Below, piece after piece: positions 17,182 through 26,874 of a stretch of DNA of 49,008 nt. Positions within the stretch are counted from its first letter, which is position 1. Every line of letters starts with the position of its first letter. Under the pieces are notes generated by a model that searched no databases, had not been told where the DNA came from, and was given only the letters and a program-made list of their open reading frames with translations. A program made the translations under genes and the position numbers. Where the stretch lies: the NCBI GenBank assembly GCA_964511665.1, contig CAZEHA010000024.1:1-49008 (forward strand). Direction: 5' to 3'. The DNA is from JAGOEF01 sp964511665. Lineage in GTDB: Bacteria; Bacteroidota; Bacteroidia; Bacteroidales; ML635J-15.

Positions 17182-19332
17182 CTATTCGTCGTCGTCCTGT
17201 TGTGCATATTCTTTCAGAAGTGCCTCCTGAACATCGGGGGGAACCTGTTGGTAATCGCTGAACTTCATGCTGTACATGGCGCGGCCACCGGTAAGTGAGC
17301 GCAATGCTGTTGAGTAATTACCCATTTCGGCCAATGGGGCTTTCACCATAATTTTTTCGAAGCCTTTTTCGCTGCTCATTCCCTGAATAACAGCACGCCT
17401 GCCTTGCAAATCGCTCATTACATCGCCCATGCGATCGCCGGGAACCAGCACTTCTACATCGTAGATAGGCTCCATAATTTTGGGGCCGGCATTTTTAAAA
17501 GCAGTGCTAAAAGCATTACGACCGGCAAGACGGAACGAAATTTCGTTTGAGTCAACCGGGTGCATTTTACCATCGTAAACACACACACGGATATCGCGGG
17601 CATAGGAACCTGTAAGTGGGCCCACTTCAATTTTCTCCATTATCCCTTTAAGGATGGCAGGTAGAAATCGGTTATCAATGGAACCACCAACAATACAATT
17701 ATAATATTGCAATTTTCCACCCCAGTCGAGTTCAATTTCGTCTTTCCCACGAACACTCATTTTAAATTCCTTACCATTGATTTTATACATTTCGGGCTCG
17801 GGCATTCCTTCGATAAAAGGTTCAACAATCATATGCACTTCGCCAAATTGCCCTGCACCACCCGATTGCTTTTTGTGACGGTAATCGGCTTGAGCTTTCT
17901 TGGTAATGGTTTCGCGATATGGGATACGGGGTTTTAGAAAGTTGGTTTCAATTTTAAACTGATTGTCGAGGTGCCATTTCATGATATTCAAATGGTATTC
18001 TCCCTGACCCGAAACGATTAACTGACGAAGTTCCTTTGAGTGTTCGAACAAAATTGTTTGATCTTCATCGCGCATGCGCCCGAGAGCTTCCCCCAGCTTT
18101 TCTTCCTCACCTTCGTTCACGGTTTTAATAGCAACACGATATTTAGGAGCCGGCCATTCAATTGATTCAATTATCCAGTCTAAACCCGGAGCCACCAAGG
18201 TATGACATGTTTTTGTTCCCTTCAGCTTTACGGTCGCTCCAATATCTCCAGCCACAAGCTTGGGAACCTTAGTACGGTTTTTACCGGCACAAACAAACAA
18301 CTGCGACAAGCGTTCCTTAACGCCTTTGCTGCTGTTGTACAAGTCGATACTTTCGGTGATTTCACCCGACATCACTTTAAAGTAATTAATTTCACCTATA
18401 TGGTCTTCGATAGATGTTTTGAACACAAATACCGATGGTTTTTCTTTAATATCGCAAATTACCTGGTTGCCTTCGCTGTTGTGAACCGGATCGACTTTGT
18501 CGGGACTAGGTGCCACATTTGCGAGAAATTCCATAAGTCTTTCAACACCCAAATCGTTGCGGGCATTCACGCAGAATACGGGAAATATTCCACGGTGAGG
18601 TAATCCGGCAGCAATTCCCTGCATCATTTCAGCTTCGCTGAGTGTATCGTTTTCGAAGAATTTTTCCATTAGTGATTCGTCAGCTTCAGCAGCTTTTTCA
18701 ATCAATTGTGTTTTCACTTCTTCAACCTGATCGCTGTGCTCGGCAGGAATTTCGCTTACAACGGTTTTACCATCCTTGTATGTATACATTTTCATGGTAA
18801 TCACGTCGATAATGCTATCGAAACTTACACCCTGGTTAACGGGAAACTGTGCCAATACCACATTTCCGCCCAAAGATTCGCGTAACATATCGAGGCTTTT
18901 TTCGAAATTTGTTTTGTCGTGATCGAGGTGATTCATTGCGATAATAACCGGTTTTCCGGCTTTGTCGAGATAGCGGTTGTGTATTTCGGTACCTACTTCA
19001 ACTCCATTTTGGGCATTTACCACCAGCAGTCCCAAATCGGCAGGATTGAGCGAAGATACCACCTGACCAATGAAATCATCAAGACCGGGATTATCGATAA
19101 TATTGATTTTGGTGTCGTTGTATTCGGTGTACATTACTGTTGAAAAAAGCGAATTTCCGTTGTTTTGCTCAAGTATCCGATAATCGGAAACTGTATTCTT
19201 ACTGTCGATATCGCCTTTACGATTGATAACACCCCCGATGTACAACATACTTTCGGCCAGCATGGTTTTACCCGATCCGCCATTACCCAGCAGGGCTACG
19301 TTTCTGATCTGTTTGGTCTGATAAGTTTTCAT
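17182..19332 (-). CDS. EF-G paralogue with degenerate GTPase motifs (EF-G2-like)
   Basis: 716 residues with all EF-G domains: G domain, domain II, and C-terminal domains with GQFGEVHMIVEP, GGSIDNRFLPAILKGIMEKIEVGPLTG and RRAVIQGM. The P-loop GNGGSGKT (16-23) is present, but the switch I RGIT segment is not recognisable, the G3 motif reads DNPGLDDF (80-87) instead of DTPGHVDF, losing the catalytic His, and G4 reads NHLD instead of NKxD. This fits the EF-G-like second paralogues of Bacteroidota, one of which in Bacteroides is known to support translation without GTP hydrolysis during starvation. It ends in the acidic tail QQDDDE. No ribosomal-protein neighbours, so it is not the main fusA. Confidence 0.9.
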   Translation of the reverse strand: MKTYQTKQIRNVALLGNGGSGKTMLAESMLYIGGVINRKGDIDSKNTVSDYRILEQNNGNSLFSTVMYTEYNDTKINIIDNPGLDDFIGQVVSSLNPADLGLLVVNAQNGVEVGTEIHNRYLDKAGKPVIIAMNHLDHDKTNFEKSLDMLRESLGGNVVLAQFPVNQGVSFDSIIDVITMKMYTYKDGKTVVSEIPAEHSDQVEEVKTQLIEKAAEADESLMEKFFENDTLSEAEMMQGIAAGLPHRGIFPVFCVNARNDLGVERLMEFLANVAPSPDKVDPVHNSEGNQVICDIKEKPSVFVFKTSIEDHIGEINYFKVMSGEITESIDLYNSSKGVKERLSQLFVCAGKNRTKVPKLVAGDIGATVKLKGTKTCHTLVAPGLDWIIESIEWPAPKYRVAIKTVNEGEEEKLGEALGRMRDEDQTILFEHSKELRQLIVSGQGEYHLNIMKWHLDNQFKIETNFLKPRIPYRETITKKAQADYRHKKQSGGAGQFGEVHMIVEPFIEGMPEPEMYKINGKEFKMSVRGKDEIELDWGGKLQYYNCIVGGSIDNRFLPAILKGIMEKIEVGPLTGSYARDIRVCVYDGKMHPVDSNEISFRLAGRNAFSTAFKNAGPKIMEPIYDVEVLVPGDRMGDVMSDLQGRRAVIQGMSSEKGFEKIMVKAPLAEMGNYSTALRSLTGGRAMYSMKFSDYQQVPPDVQEALLKEYAQQDDDE

Positions 19333-19499
19333 GTCAGATTTTTATTCTGTTTAGTTAATTAATGCAAATATCGTTTACGGGCTAGCCCCGAAAAAGGAGT
19401 ACAAAAATAAGAAAATTTTTCTATCTGCAAATCACTAGAGTTTTATATTGAATTATTAATCAGCTTACAGCAAAAAATACAATAAGCAATTCAATTTTC

Positions 19500-19507
19500 T
19501 ATATTTG
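19500..19507 (+). promoter_or_regulatory. Promoter -7 element for the glycan locus
   Basis: TATATTTG matches TAnnTTTG, 16 nt before the flippase ATG at 19524. No good TTTG is seen about 19-20 nt upstream. Confidence 0.45.
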
Positions 19508-19523
19508 CAAACTGAAGATTACA

Positions 19524-21011
19524 ATGGTGAAAAAGAATTTTATAATAAATCTGGCTTTTCTGCTTTTTCTAAACCTGCTCGTAAAGCCGTTTTGGATTTT
19601 CGGTATTGAGAGAAACGTTCAGAACATAGTGGGAGCCGAGGAGTTTGGGTTTTATTTCACTCTTTTTAATTTCTCGCTGATATTGCAGATTATTCTCGAT
19701 TTAGGAACCACCAACTACAACAATCGCAATATTGCGCAACACAGCCACATGCTCAGTAAATATTTTTCGAATATTGTTTCGCTAAAACTATTGCTGGCAG
19801 TGGCCTATGCAATTATATCGCTGGGTTTGGCCTTAGCTATCGGGTACGACATCAGGCAAATGAGTGTGTTGGGAGTACTAATTGCGAACCAGTTTCTTGC
19901 TTCGTTTGTGCTGTATTTGCGCTCGAATATAAGCGGATTACAACACTTTAAAACCGACAGTATCCTTTCGGTGCTCGACAGACTGATTATGATTATTATC
20001 TGTGGCATCCTCATCTGGGGCAATGTCAGCTCAGAGCCTTTCCGCATCGAATGGTTTGTATATTCTCAAACAGCATCGTATTTGATTACAGCCTTTGTGG
20101 CATTTGTTCTGGTATTGCGTAAAACCCGCTTTTTTAGTATCAAATTCAATTTTAAATTTTATGCTGTTTATTTAAAACAAAGTCTTCCGTATGCCCTGCT
20201 TATATTGTTAATGGCGTTCTATAACCGAATCGATTCAATCATGCTCGAACGCTTATTGCCTGATGGCATGAAAGAATCGGGCATTTATGCACAATCATTC
20301 CGCATTCTCGATGCCTTTTCGATGATAGCCTATCTGTTTTCGGTATTACTGATGCCCATGTTTGCGCGGATGTTGCAAAAAAAAGAACCGGTTGAAGGTA
20401 TTATAAAAGTTGCTTCGCTGTTACTGATAATTCCAGCCATAATACTTGCGGCGGCATGTGTGGTTTTCAATAAGGAACTGATGGATTTAATGTATGTTGC
20501 TCACGTTGAAACATCGGCAACTATATTAAGCCTGCTTATGATAGGTTTCGTTGGCATTTGCGGAACGTATATATTCGGTTCGCTGCTGACTGCAAATGGG
20601 AGCCTTAAGCAATTGAACATTATGGCAGCCTGCGGAATGGTTTTTAACATAAGTCTCAATTTGATCCTTATCCCCGAGTTTCGTGCTACCGGAGCTGCCA
20701 TTACCAGTGTAACCACACAATTGCTCACCATGTTGGCGCAGATGCTGATAGCTGTCTACATTTTAAAATTAAGACTTAATCTGTCGTTAATTGCAAGAAT
20801 ATTGATTTTCGCGCCACTGGCACTGGGCATAGCATGGGGTAGTTCTGAATTAATCGACAACTGGTTGTATGCCATGCCTACGGCGATGGCTTTATCGTTT
20901 ATGCTGGCATTCGCCATGAGGATATTCACTCTGTCATCGGTTGGCCGCTTACTGAAACCTGCCATTACAGCCGAAAACAATGATAGAGAAGAACAAGATT
21001 TCGATAAATAA
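19524..21011 (+). CDS. Polysaccharide flippase (Wzx/MOP superfamily)
   Basis: 495-residue membrane protein with about 12-14 hydrophobic helices spread along the whole length; start MVKKNFIINLAFLLFLNLLVKPFWIF. Pattern such as NRIDSIMLERLLPDGMKESGIYAQSFRILDAFSMI and GAAITSVTTQLLTMLAQ is typical of the polysaccharide-biosynthesis branch of the MOP exporters, which flip lipid-linked glycans across the inner membrane. First gene of a plus-strand set of seven running to 29458; the GT2 gene begins 16 nt on. It makes a lipid-linked substrate for the two glycosyltransferases in the set likely, but the glycan itself is unknown. Confidence 0.9.
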   Translation: MVKKNFIINLAFLLFLNLLVKPFWIFGIERNVQNIVGAEEFGFYFTLFNFSLILQIILDLGTTNYNNRNIAQHSHMLSKYFSNIVSLKLLLAVAYAIISLGLALAIGYDIRQMSVLGVLIANQFLASFVLYLRSNISGLQHFKTDSILSVLDRLIMIIICGILIWGNVSSEPFRIEWFVYSQTASYLITAFVAFVLVLRKTRFFSIKFNFKFYAVYLKQSLPYALLILLMAFYNRIDSIMLERLLPDGMKESGIYAQSFRILDAFSMIAYLFSVLLMPMFARMLQKKEPVEGIIKVASLLLIIPAIILAAACVVFNKELMDLMYVAHVETSATILSLLMIGFVGICGTYIFGSLLTANGSLKQLNIMAACGMVFNISLNLILIPEFRATGAAITSVTTQLLTMLAQMLIAVYILKLRLNLSLIARILIFAPLALGIAWGSSELIDNWLYAMPTAMALSFMLAFAMRIFTLSSVGRLLKPAITAENNDREEQDFDK

Positions 21012-21027
21012 ATTATCTTTGTGACAG

Positions 21028-22026
21028 ATGTCGAAAAAAGGTAATAACGAGATACAACTGTCGGTAGTTTTGCCGGTATACAATGAAGAGAACAACATTG
21101 TAAAACTGTGTAACGAAATTGCCGAGGTGCTAGAACACATGAATTTGGCAGCCTACGAAATTATTTTTGTTAACGACGGAAGCGTCGATAATTCGCTGAA
21201 CCTAATCAAAGAACTCTCCAAGTCGAACCGACGAATTAAATACCTTGACTTCAGCCGCAACTTTGGACATCAAATTGCTATTACGGCAGGCATTGAATTT
21301 TCGAAAGGAAATACAGTTGTAATTATGGATTCAGACTTTCAGGATCCGCCATCACTCATTCCGGAATTGTTCAACAAGATGGAAGAAGGTTACGATGTGG
21401 TGTATGCCAAAAGGGCATCGCGCAAAGGCGAAAGTGTTTTCAAAAAAATTACTGCCAAAATATTCTATCGATTGCTTTCGCTCATTACCCGCAGTACCAT
21501 ACCTGTTGATACCGGCGATTTTAGAATTATAAACCGTAAAGTAGCCGAGGTATTAAAAAGCATGCCGGAACAACAAAAGTTTCTTCGCGGACAAATCGCC
21601 TGGATTGGATTCAGGCAAACCAGTGTTACTTTCAGCCGCGACAAACGGGTAGAAGGGAAGTCGGGCTATTCGCTAAAAAAAATGTGGCGTTTTGCACTTG
21701 ATGGAATTACATCTTTCTCTGACTTTCCGCTGAAATTTGCAACATATCTGGGCTTTATCTTTAGTATTGTTTCGTTTATTTTGATATTATGGGCTCTGTA
21801 TCAACGTTTTATTGCGCAAGAATATATTCAGGGTTGGACTTCACTTATATTAAGTGTTCTGTTTATAGGAGGCATACAACTCATCAGTCTGGGTATAATT
21901 GGTGAATATATCAGCCGCATTGGAAATAATGTAAGAAATCGCCCCCTGTACATTGTGAACGAAACAAATGTGGATACCAATAACGAAGAAGAAAGTTCAG
22001 AAAGTGATGTTACATCGAATCGTTAA
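21028..22026 (+). CDS. GT2 glycosyltransferase, polyprenyl-phosphate type (GtrB/DPM1-like)
   Basis: 332 residues. The N-terminal GT-A domain has VVLPVYNEENNI, FVNDGSVDNSL, the metal-binding DSDFQDPPSLIPEL and GDFRIINRKV; two hydrophobic helices (about residues 230-250 and 265-295) follow, then a short polar tail. That is the layout of polyprenyl-phosphate sugar synthases, which load a sugar on undecaprenyl phosphate at the inner face of the membrane. An ArnT/GT83-like enzyme that could use such a donor is at the end of the same operon (28010-29458). Its 3' end overlaps the next gene by 20 nt. Confidence 0.93.
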   Translation: MSKKGNNEIQLSVVLPVYNEENNIVKLCNEIAEVLEHMNLAAYEIIFVNDGSVDNSLNLIKELSKSNRRIKYLDFSRNFGHQIAITAGIEFSKGNTVVIMDSDFQDPPSLIPELFNKMEEGYDVVYAKRASRKGESVFKKITAKIFYRLLSLITRSTIPVDTGDFRIINRKVAEVLKSMPEQQKFLRGQIAWIGFRQTSVTFSRDKRVEGKSGYSLKKMWRFALDGITSFSDFPLKFATYLGFIFSIVSFILILWALYQRFIAQEYIQGWTSLILSVLFIGGIQLISLGIIGEYISRIGNNVRNRPLYIVNETNVDTNNEEESSESDVTSNR

Positions 22027-24190
22027 CAATAGAAAAACCCAACTGATTTTTGTGTTATTCGCCATTTGCGTGTTGACAATAATCTTTTTCTTTTTATCGA
22101 AACTTAACTTTCGGCAGGGCAATAACTCGGCATCGAATCTGGAAAAACAGACTGTTTCGACCGACAGAATTGTGATTGATTTTGAAACCCGTCAATATCT
22201 CGACCCGGCCACTATGCACGTGATCAGCAGCGATGTATCTTACTCGGGAAGCAAAAGCAGTGTAATGCCCGACAAAGATTCTTATTCTGCTGCCATTATT
22301 CTGGAACCGGATAACCTCAACGCTGAAAACATTAACGAAATTGGCTTGTACTGCTGGCTATATTCCGATAAAAAAGAAATCAATGTAATGTTGGTTCTCT
22401 CAGTTTTCGATGCTTCTTGGCAACAAATCTACTGGCAGGGTCATCATGTAAAAAGCAACAATATTCAAGCGGAACAATGGTTTCACACAGGTGATGTTTT
22501 CGCCATTAACGACAGCCTGTTGGCGAGTGGCAATAAAATTAAAATTTACGCTTTTAACTCGCTGGGGCCAAACCATAAGGTATATATCGACGACATCGAA
22601 CTTATTGTTAATCAATCGGAAATTACCAAATCGCATGCACGTTCGGCGCTTATCGATTTCGAAAATATGCAAGCCGACGGTATTACGACAAAACAGGCAT
22701 ATCAAGGCCTGCAATCGGCGATAACAACAGGCGAAAACGCCTATTCATATGTGAGCAGCTTCCCTCTATCTGATTTCGATTTGTCGAACATCGACCAAAT
22801 GAACTACAGATTCTTCTTTATGAATCAGAAAGAGACAGTAAATTTTGTGTTGGTTTTCAGCATTAAAGACCCCGATGGAAATGTGGTGCATTGGTATGGC
22901 CATCATGTTAATCAGCAAACCAAACCAGGAGAATGGAATAGAATGCAGGGATATATGCCATTGGATGCTGATGTGTGTCAACCTGACAACATATTGGAGG
23001 TATATGGATGGAACCGAAACGAAAACACCGTTTTTGTTGACGACATATACTTTGTATTAAAGAGCAAAGGAGACATTAAACAGGGCTCCGAAGTTTTATG
23101 CGACCTCACTGTAAACCCTGATTTTTCTCCAAAAATAAACCAACCACCATACCCTGTAAGATTTTTCGAAACCGGCAGGGTGACCCCACTAAGTTTTAGT
23201 GCATCGGCATCGATGTTCAACATTGCATTTACCGTTAACATATTAGGAACGCAATATCAGCAGGTAATTGCCGGCGTTTCTCCCGACAAACTGTCGTGCT
23301 ATTATGTCGAAGACCAACGATTGAGAAGTAAGCCCTTGAATCTGAATGCAGTTCAATCAGACAAAATAGTGTTGGCAAACTACAACAGCAACGGTAACAA
23401 AACAGATGAAATACTGGTATTTGACAACAGCAATAATATGATATATTGCCTAAGACTGGAGGTGGAACGCGATGCGATTAACTCAGCCAAATTATGGGAA
23501 CAATCCTATGAATCGGCAGGCCTAAACAACTCTGTTAAAAAGGTTTGCACTATTATTGAAAATAACAAGCCCAATGGATTGCTGATATACGACTCATTCG
23601 ATTTGTTTTATACGGTGCCTGTCAATAACCAATTGCAAGCAATTCAGACGATACCATCTGAAAAAGGAGAAATTATTTTCTGGCAATGTGGCGATTTGTT
23701 GGCCGACAACCCGGGCAACGAGTTACTATGTATTTACGCATCGAACAAAACAAGCTATTACCGTATTTTCGGTATCGAGAGCAAACAAGGTTCTGTAAGT
23801 TTAAAAGCTATAGGTAATAAAATTAGCGGCAATACCGGATATGATGGGATGCCGGCAACGGCGAACTACCTTATCGGTAATTTTTCCGACAATCAGTATT
23901 TGAACACACTTATGCTTGACCGAAGCTGGCGTTTCGATATGAAGATGCTAAAGCTAGGTCGACAGTTTTATGAAATTACTCATTATATCGATTTTAAGGG
24001 CTTTGCCGATGGCAAAAATCCAAAGTATTACCCGTCAACGATACTGGTTTCCGGAAATTTCTACGGCGACCTACACGATGAATTGATGTGCTTTTCGTTT
24101 ACATGCAAACAATCGCAAAAACAGAAAATGCCCCGAAACAGCAAACAACAGATGTTAAATCAAAAAGCTGAAGTGTATGAGATTGAATAA
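22007..24190 (+). CDS. Membrane-anchored protein with two lectin-like domains and a propeller-like region
   Basis: 727 residues from the ATG at 22007; an earlier ATG (21968) would lengthen the overlap with the GT2 gene. An N-terminal signal anchor (QLIFVLFAICVLTIIFFFLS, about residues 10-32) is followed by two copies of a beta-sandwich domain, about 50-205 and 210-355, sharing 'IDFE', 'GxxS', 'WYGHHV/WQGHHV' and 'VYIDDIEL/VFVDDIYF'. These look like carbohydrate-binding modules. Residues about 360-727 have repeating strands with polar turns (NGNKTDEILVFDNSNN, NPGNELLCIYASNK, LHDELMCFSF) like an FG-GAP propeller. No catalytic motif recognised. It overlaps the GH16-like gene by 14 nt, so the two are probably made together and act on the periplasmic face. 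Confidence 0.85.
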   Translation: MLHRIVNNRKTQLIFVLFAICVLTIIFFFLSKLNFRQGNNSASNLEKQTVSTDRIVIDFETRQYLDPATMHVISSDVSYSGSKSSVMPDKDSYSAAIILEPDNLNAENINEIGLYCWLYSDKKEINVMLVLSVFDASWQQIYWQGHHVKSNNIQAEQWFHTGDVFAINDSLLASGNKIKIYAFNSLGPNHKVYIDDIELIVNQSEITKSHARSALIDFENMQADGITTKQAYQGLQSAITTGENAYSYVSSFPLSDFDLSNIDQMNYRFFFMNQKETVNFVLVFSIKDPDGNVVHWYGHHVNQQTKPGEWNRMQGYMPLDADVCQPDNILEVYGWNRNENTVFVDDIYFVLKSKGDIKQGSEVLCDLTVNPDFSPKINQPPYPVRFFETGRVTPLSFSASASMFNIAFTVNILGTQYQQVIAGVSPDKLSCYYVEDQRLRSKPLNLNAVQSDKIVLANYNSNGNKTDEILVFDNSNNMIYCLRLEVERDAINSAKLWEQSYESAGLNNSVKKVCTIIENNKPNGLLIYDSFDLFYTVPVNNQLQAIQTIPSEKGEIIFWQCGDLLADNPGNELLCIYASNKTSYYRIFGIESKQGSVSLKAIGNKISGNTGYDGMPATANYLIGNFSDNQYLNTLMLDRSWRFDMKMLKLGRQFYEITHYIDFKGFADGKNPKYYPSTILVSGNFYGDLHDELMCFSFTCKQSQKQKMPRNSKQQMLNQKAEVYEIE

Positions 24191-26111
24191 AGTGATGACA
24201 GGTGTAGTTATTGTATTGCTCACGATACTCTCGCTGCTGCTTTCGTGTAAGGGTGATACAAAGAATAAAAACCTTGGTTATACTGTAGGCAACATTGAAT
24301 GGCTTAGCAATTATCGCCCCGAAGAACAACACCCCAAAGTTTTGTGGCTCGATTACGATGGAGCTATTCACGGGTTTGTAGCACCGGGAAAAAACCAAAC
24401 AGAGAACGGCATGTTCGATGTAGCGTTTACCATTGAAAACACCGGAGATAAACCTGAAAAGTATTATTACAAAATATACTATCAAAACGAGTCGTACAAA
24501 ATTCCCGAAACCGATGCAAGCGGGAAAAACCAGCATGAATATGCGTACGAAAACTTCTATGGATCGTGGGAAGAAGACAGCATTGGGTTTAAACCGGCCG
24601 GCAGTATTGAACCCGGAAAATCGCTGCAAATCAACGATTCATTTCGCATTGTGGGCAATCCGCGAAACGAAGACATGTATTTTTTTGAGGGGAAGAACGA
24701 CAGGTGGAAACGCAATTTAAGAGTTGGATCATACAGCACTTTGCTTGTGGTTACAACCGAAAGTGAACTAAAAAAAATCCCCGATTGTGTTTCACATATC
24801 GGGAAAACCTGCCACGAAGGTTTTGTTCATCCGTATTATTATTTTATGCATGGTGAGGGCAATAAACTCAGCAATACGTTCATCGAAAAAACAGACAACA
24901 TACTTAGCATAAAGGCAAGCCCCGACTTGGGGAAAGGAGTATATGTAGAACCCTACGATTTCAGAAACACGCCCGAGTATGAGGCCTATTTAGATTGCCG
25001 GTGCGGAAACAACTCAAAACTATTTGAAGAAGCCACGGTAACCCAATTTATACACTATGTTGATCCTTCGTCTAAATTCAACAACATTGCCGTAATTGCC
25101 GATGTGGTTGGTGAAGGATACAGCCGAAAAGAATATAACTGGAATAAAACCTTTTTCAAGAAAGAAGAACTTATAGGCACAGTGCCTCAAACAGCCAAAT
25201 ATCCCTGCCAGACCATTTATTCCGATAGTATAAATCGTAAAATTGTGATGAAGAATCCTGCGGCAAGTTATGGAGATTGGAGAAAAGAAAACATAGGAAT
25301 GATAACCCGACATGGCTTTACCTACGGAAAAATTACTGTTAAAGCCAAACTTACCGAATTGCTAAACAACGATGACGTATGGAACGGACTTACCAATGCC
25401 ATATGGATGATATATCAGGGAGGAACCGGACAAGAGAAAGGATGGAACCTGCGACGACCCTGTAAGAAAAAAGGATACATGGCAACCTATTGGGGTGGCC
25501 GCAACGACCAAAGGGTGGAACGCGTTGGATATTCAGAAATCGATTTCGAGATATTAAAAACAGTTCCTTATTGTCCGGGAAACGTTTTCCCCCCGGTGTA
25601 CGATGAAAACATTGCAAACCAGAAAAACCCCGATGAATGGAATGTGAGTTTTCCTGACGATGTTCAGGCACTTCACAACAAAATAGCAGTGTGTTGTACC
25701 AACTGGGATATGGCCTGTCAGGCACCGGCCAAATTTGCCAGCGGATGCAATCAAATATCGTATCAAGGTAAAAAATTCTGGTGGCATCGATGGGAAGACG
25801 TGTATCGCGCCGTAACCGAAAAATATTTTATTTCTGACGACGAGGTTTTTGGCGGCCCATATTATTATTTTCAGATAGACTGGCAACCCGATAAAATTAT
25901 CTGGCGCATCGGACCCGAGAAAGACCAATTGTTTGTGGTAGGCTATGTTGACGAAAGTATAAGTATGATACCCAACAATCAAATGCTGGTGATAGTAACC
26001 CAGGAATTCCACAATACACAATGGTGGCCGGGCAGTCCATACCTTCAAGAAAACATCCCTTTCCCCAAAAACGATATCTTTGGAGAAGTATTTGAAATAA
26101 CTTTTGAATAA
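24177..26111 (+). CDS. GH16-like lipoprotein, putative glycan hydrolase
   Basis: 644 residues. A lipoprotein signal (VVIVLLTILSLLLSCKGD, Cys near residue 24) is followed by a large beta-rich N-terminal region with no family I know. The C-terminal half from about residue 370 looks like a GH16 jelly roll: HGFTYGKITVKAKL, then the active-site-like GYSEIDFEIL (E-x-D-x-E), then YYYFQIDWQPDKIIWRIG and the closing GEVFEITFE. GH16 enzymes cut beta-glucans and galactans, or transglycosylate. Insertions separate the normal GH16 motifs (a Cys-rich CCTNWDMACQAPAKFASGC segment). In this operon it may trim or link the exported glycan. Confidence in GH16 is moderate because only the active-site motif and strand pattern support it. 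Confidence 0.72.
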   Translation: MRLNKVMTGVVIVLLTILSLLLSCKGDTKNKNLGYTVGNIEWLSNYRPEEQHPKVLWLDYDGAIHGFVAPGKNQTENGMFDVAFTIENTGDKPEKYYYKIYYQNESYKIPETDASGKNQHEYAYENFYGSWEEDSIGFKPAGSIEPGKSLQINDSFRIVGNPRNEDMYFFEGKNDRWKRNLRVGSYSTLLVVTTESELKKIPDCVSHIGKTCHEGFVHPYYYFMHGEGNKLSNTFIEKTDNILSIKASPDLGKGVYVEPYDFRNTPEYEAYLDCRCGNNSKLFEEATVTQFIHYVDPSSKFNNIAVIADVVGEGYSRKEYNWNKTFFKKEELIGTVPQTAKYPCQTIYSDSINRKIVMKNPAASYGDWRKENIGMITRHGFTYGKITVKAKLTELLNNDDVWNGLTNAIWMIYQGGTGQEKGWNLRRPCKKKGYMATYWGGRNDQRVERVGYSEIDFEILKTVPYCPGNVFPPVYDENIANQKNPDEWNVSFPDDVQALHNKIAVCCTNWDMACQAPAKFASGCNQISYQGKKFWWHRWEDVYRAVTEKYFISDDEVFGGPYYYFQIDWQPDKIIWRIGPEKDQLFVVGYVDESISMIPNNQMLVIVTQEFHNTQWWPGSPYLQENIPFPKNDIFGEVFEITFE

Positions 26112-26125
26112 CCAAAGTCAGCAAC

Positions 26126-26833
26126 ATGGAAAACAATTCGAAAAAAATACTGGTGGTTGACGACGATGCCGACATCAGAGAGTTTATCACCTACAACCTA
26201 AGTAAATACGGATATACCATAGAAGAAGCCGAGAATGGAAAAGAAGCCATAAGCAAAGCAAAAAAAACAGTTCCCGATTTAATCCTTCTCGACATTATGA
26301 TGCCCGGAATGGATGGCATAGAGGTGTGTCAGTTGCTGCGTGAAGATGCTAACCTACAGAACGTACTCATTGTATTTTTAACAGCACGGGCCGAAGATTA
26401 CTCGCAAATTGCAGGTTTTGATGCTGGTGCCGACGACTATATAAATAAGCCTATTAAACCCAAGCTTATCGTAAAAAAAATTGAAGCACTTTTGAGGCGA
26501 AATCAACGGCTATCGGAATTTGCACATTCCGAAAAACAATCAAAGGCATCTAAATATGAGTTCCGAAATCTCAGTATCGATACCGAAATGCATCTGGTGT
26601 TAAAAGACAACCAAGAAATTGCCCTTCCCAAAAAAGAATTCAAATTATTGAAACTATTAATTTCTAAACCCGGAAAAGTTTTTACACGCGACGAAATTTA
26701 TTACGCAATATGGGGAAACAAGGTGGTGGTTGGCGATAGAACTATCGACGTTCATGTGAGAAAACTGCGTGAAAAAATCGGAGACGATTTTATAAAAACA
26801 ATCAAAGGCGTCGGCTATAAATTTGAGCAGTAA
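26126..26833 (+). CDS. OmpR/PhoB-family response regulator
   Basis: 235 residues: receiver domain with acid pair D12-D14 (VVDDDADI), phospho-acceptor D56 (LLDIMMPGMDG), Thr in FLTARAEDY and Lys in YINKPIKP, then a C-terminal winged helix (KEFKLLKLLISKPGKVFTRDEIYYAIWG ... RTIDVHVRKLREKIGDDFIKTIKGVGYKF). It follows the GH16-like gene by 14 nt and precedes its presumed kinase by 41 nt. Being inside the operon it probably controls the same genes, by analogy with RprY/PhoB pairs of the phylum, but no operator repeat was seen near 19500. Confidence 0.94.
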   Translation: MENNSKKILVVDDDADIREFITYNLSKYGYTIEEAENGKEAISKAKKTVPDLILLDIMMPGMDGIEVCQLLREDANLQNVLIVFLTARAEDYSQIAGFDAGADDYINKPIKPKLIVKKIEALLRRNQRLSEFAHSEKQSKASKYEFRNLSIDTEMHLVLKDNQEIALPKKEFKLLKLLISKPGKVFTRDEIYYAIWGNKVVVGDRTIDVHVRKLREKIGDDFIKTIKGVGYKFEQ

Positions 26834-26874
26834 CAAATTTACACTTCTTTAAATCATTTCATAAAATTAATACT

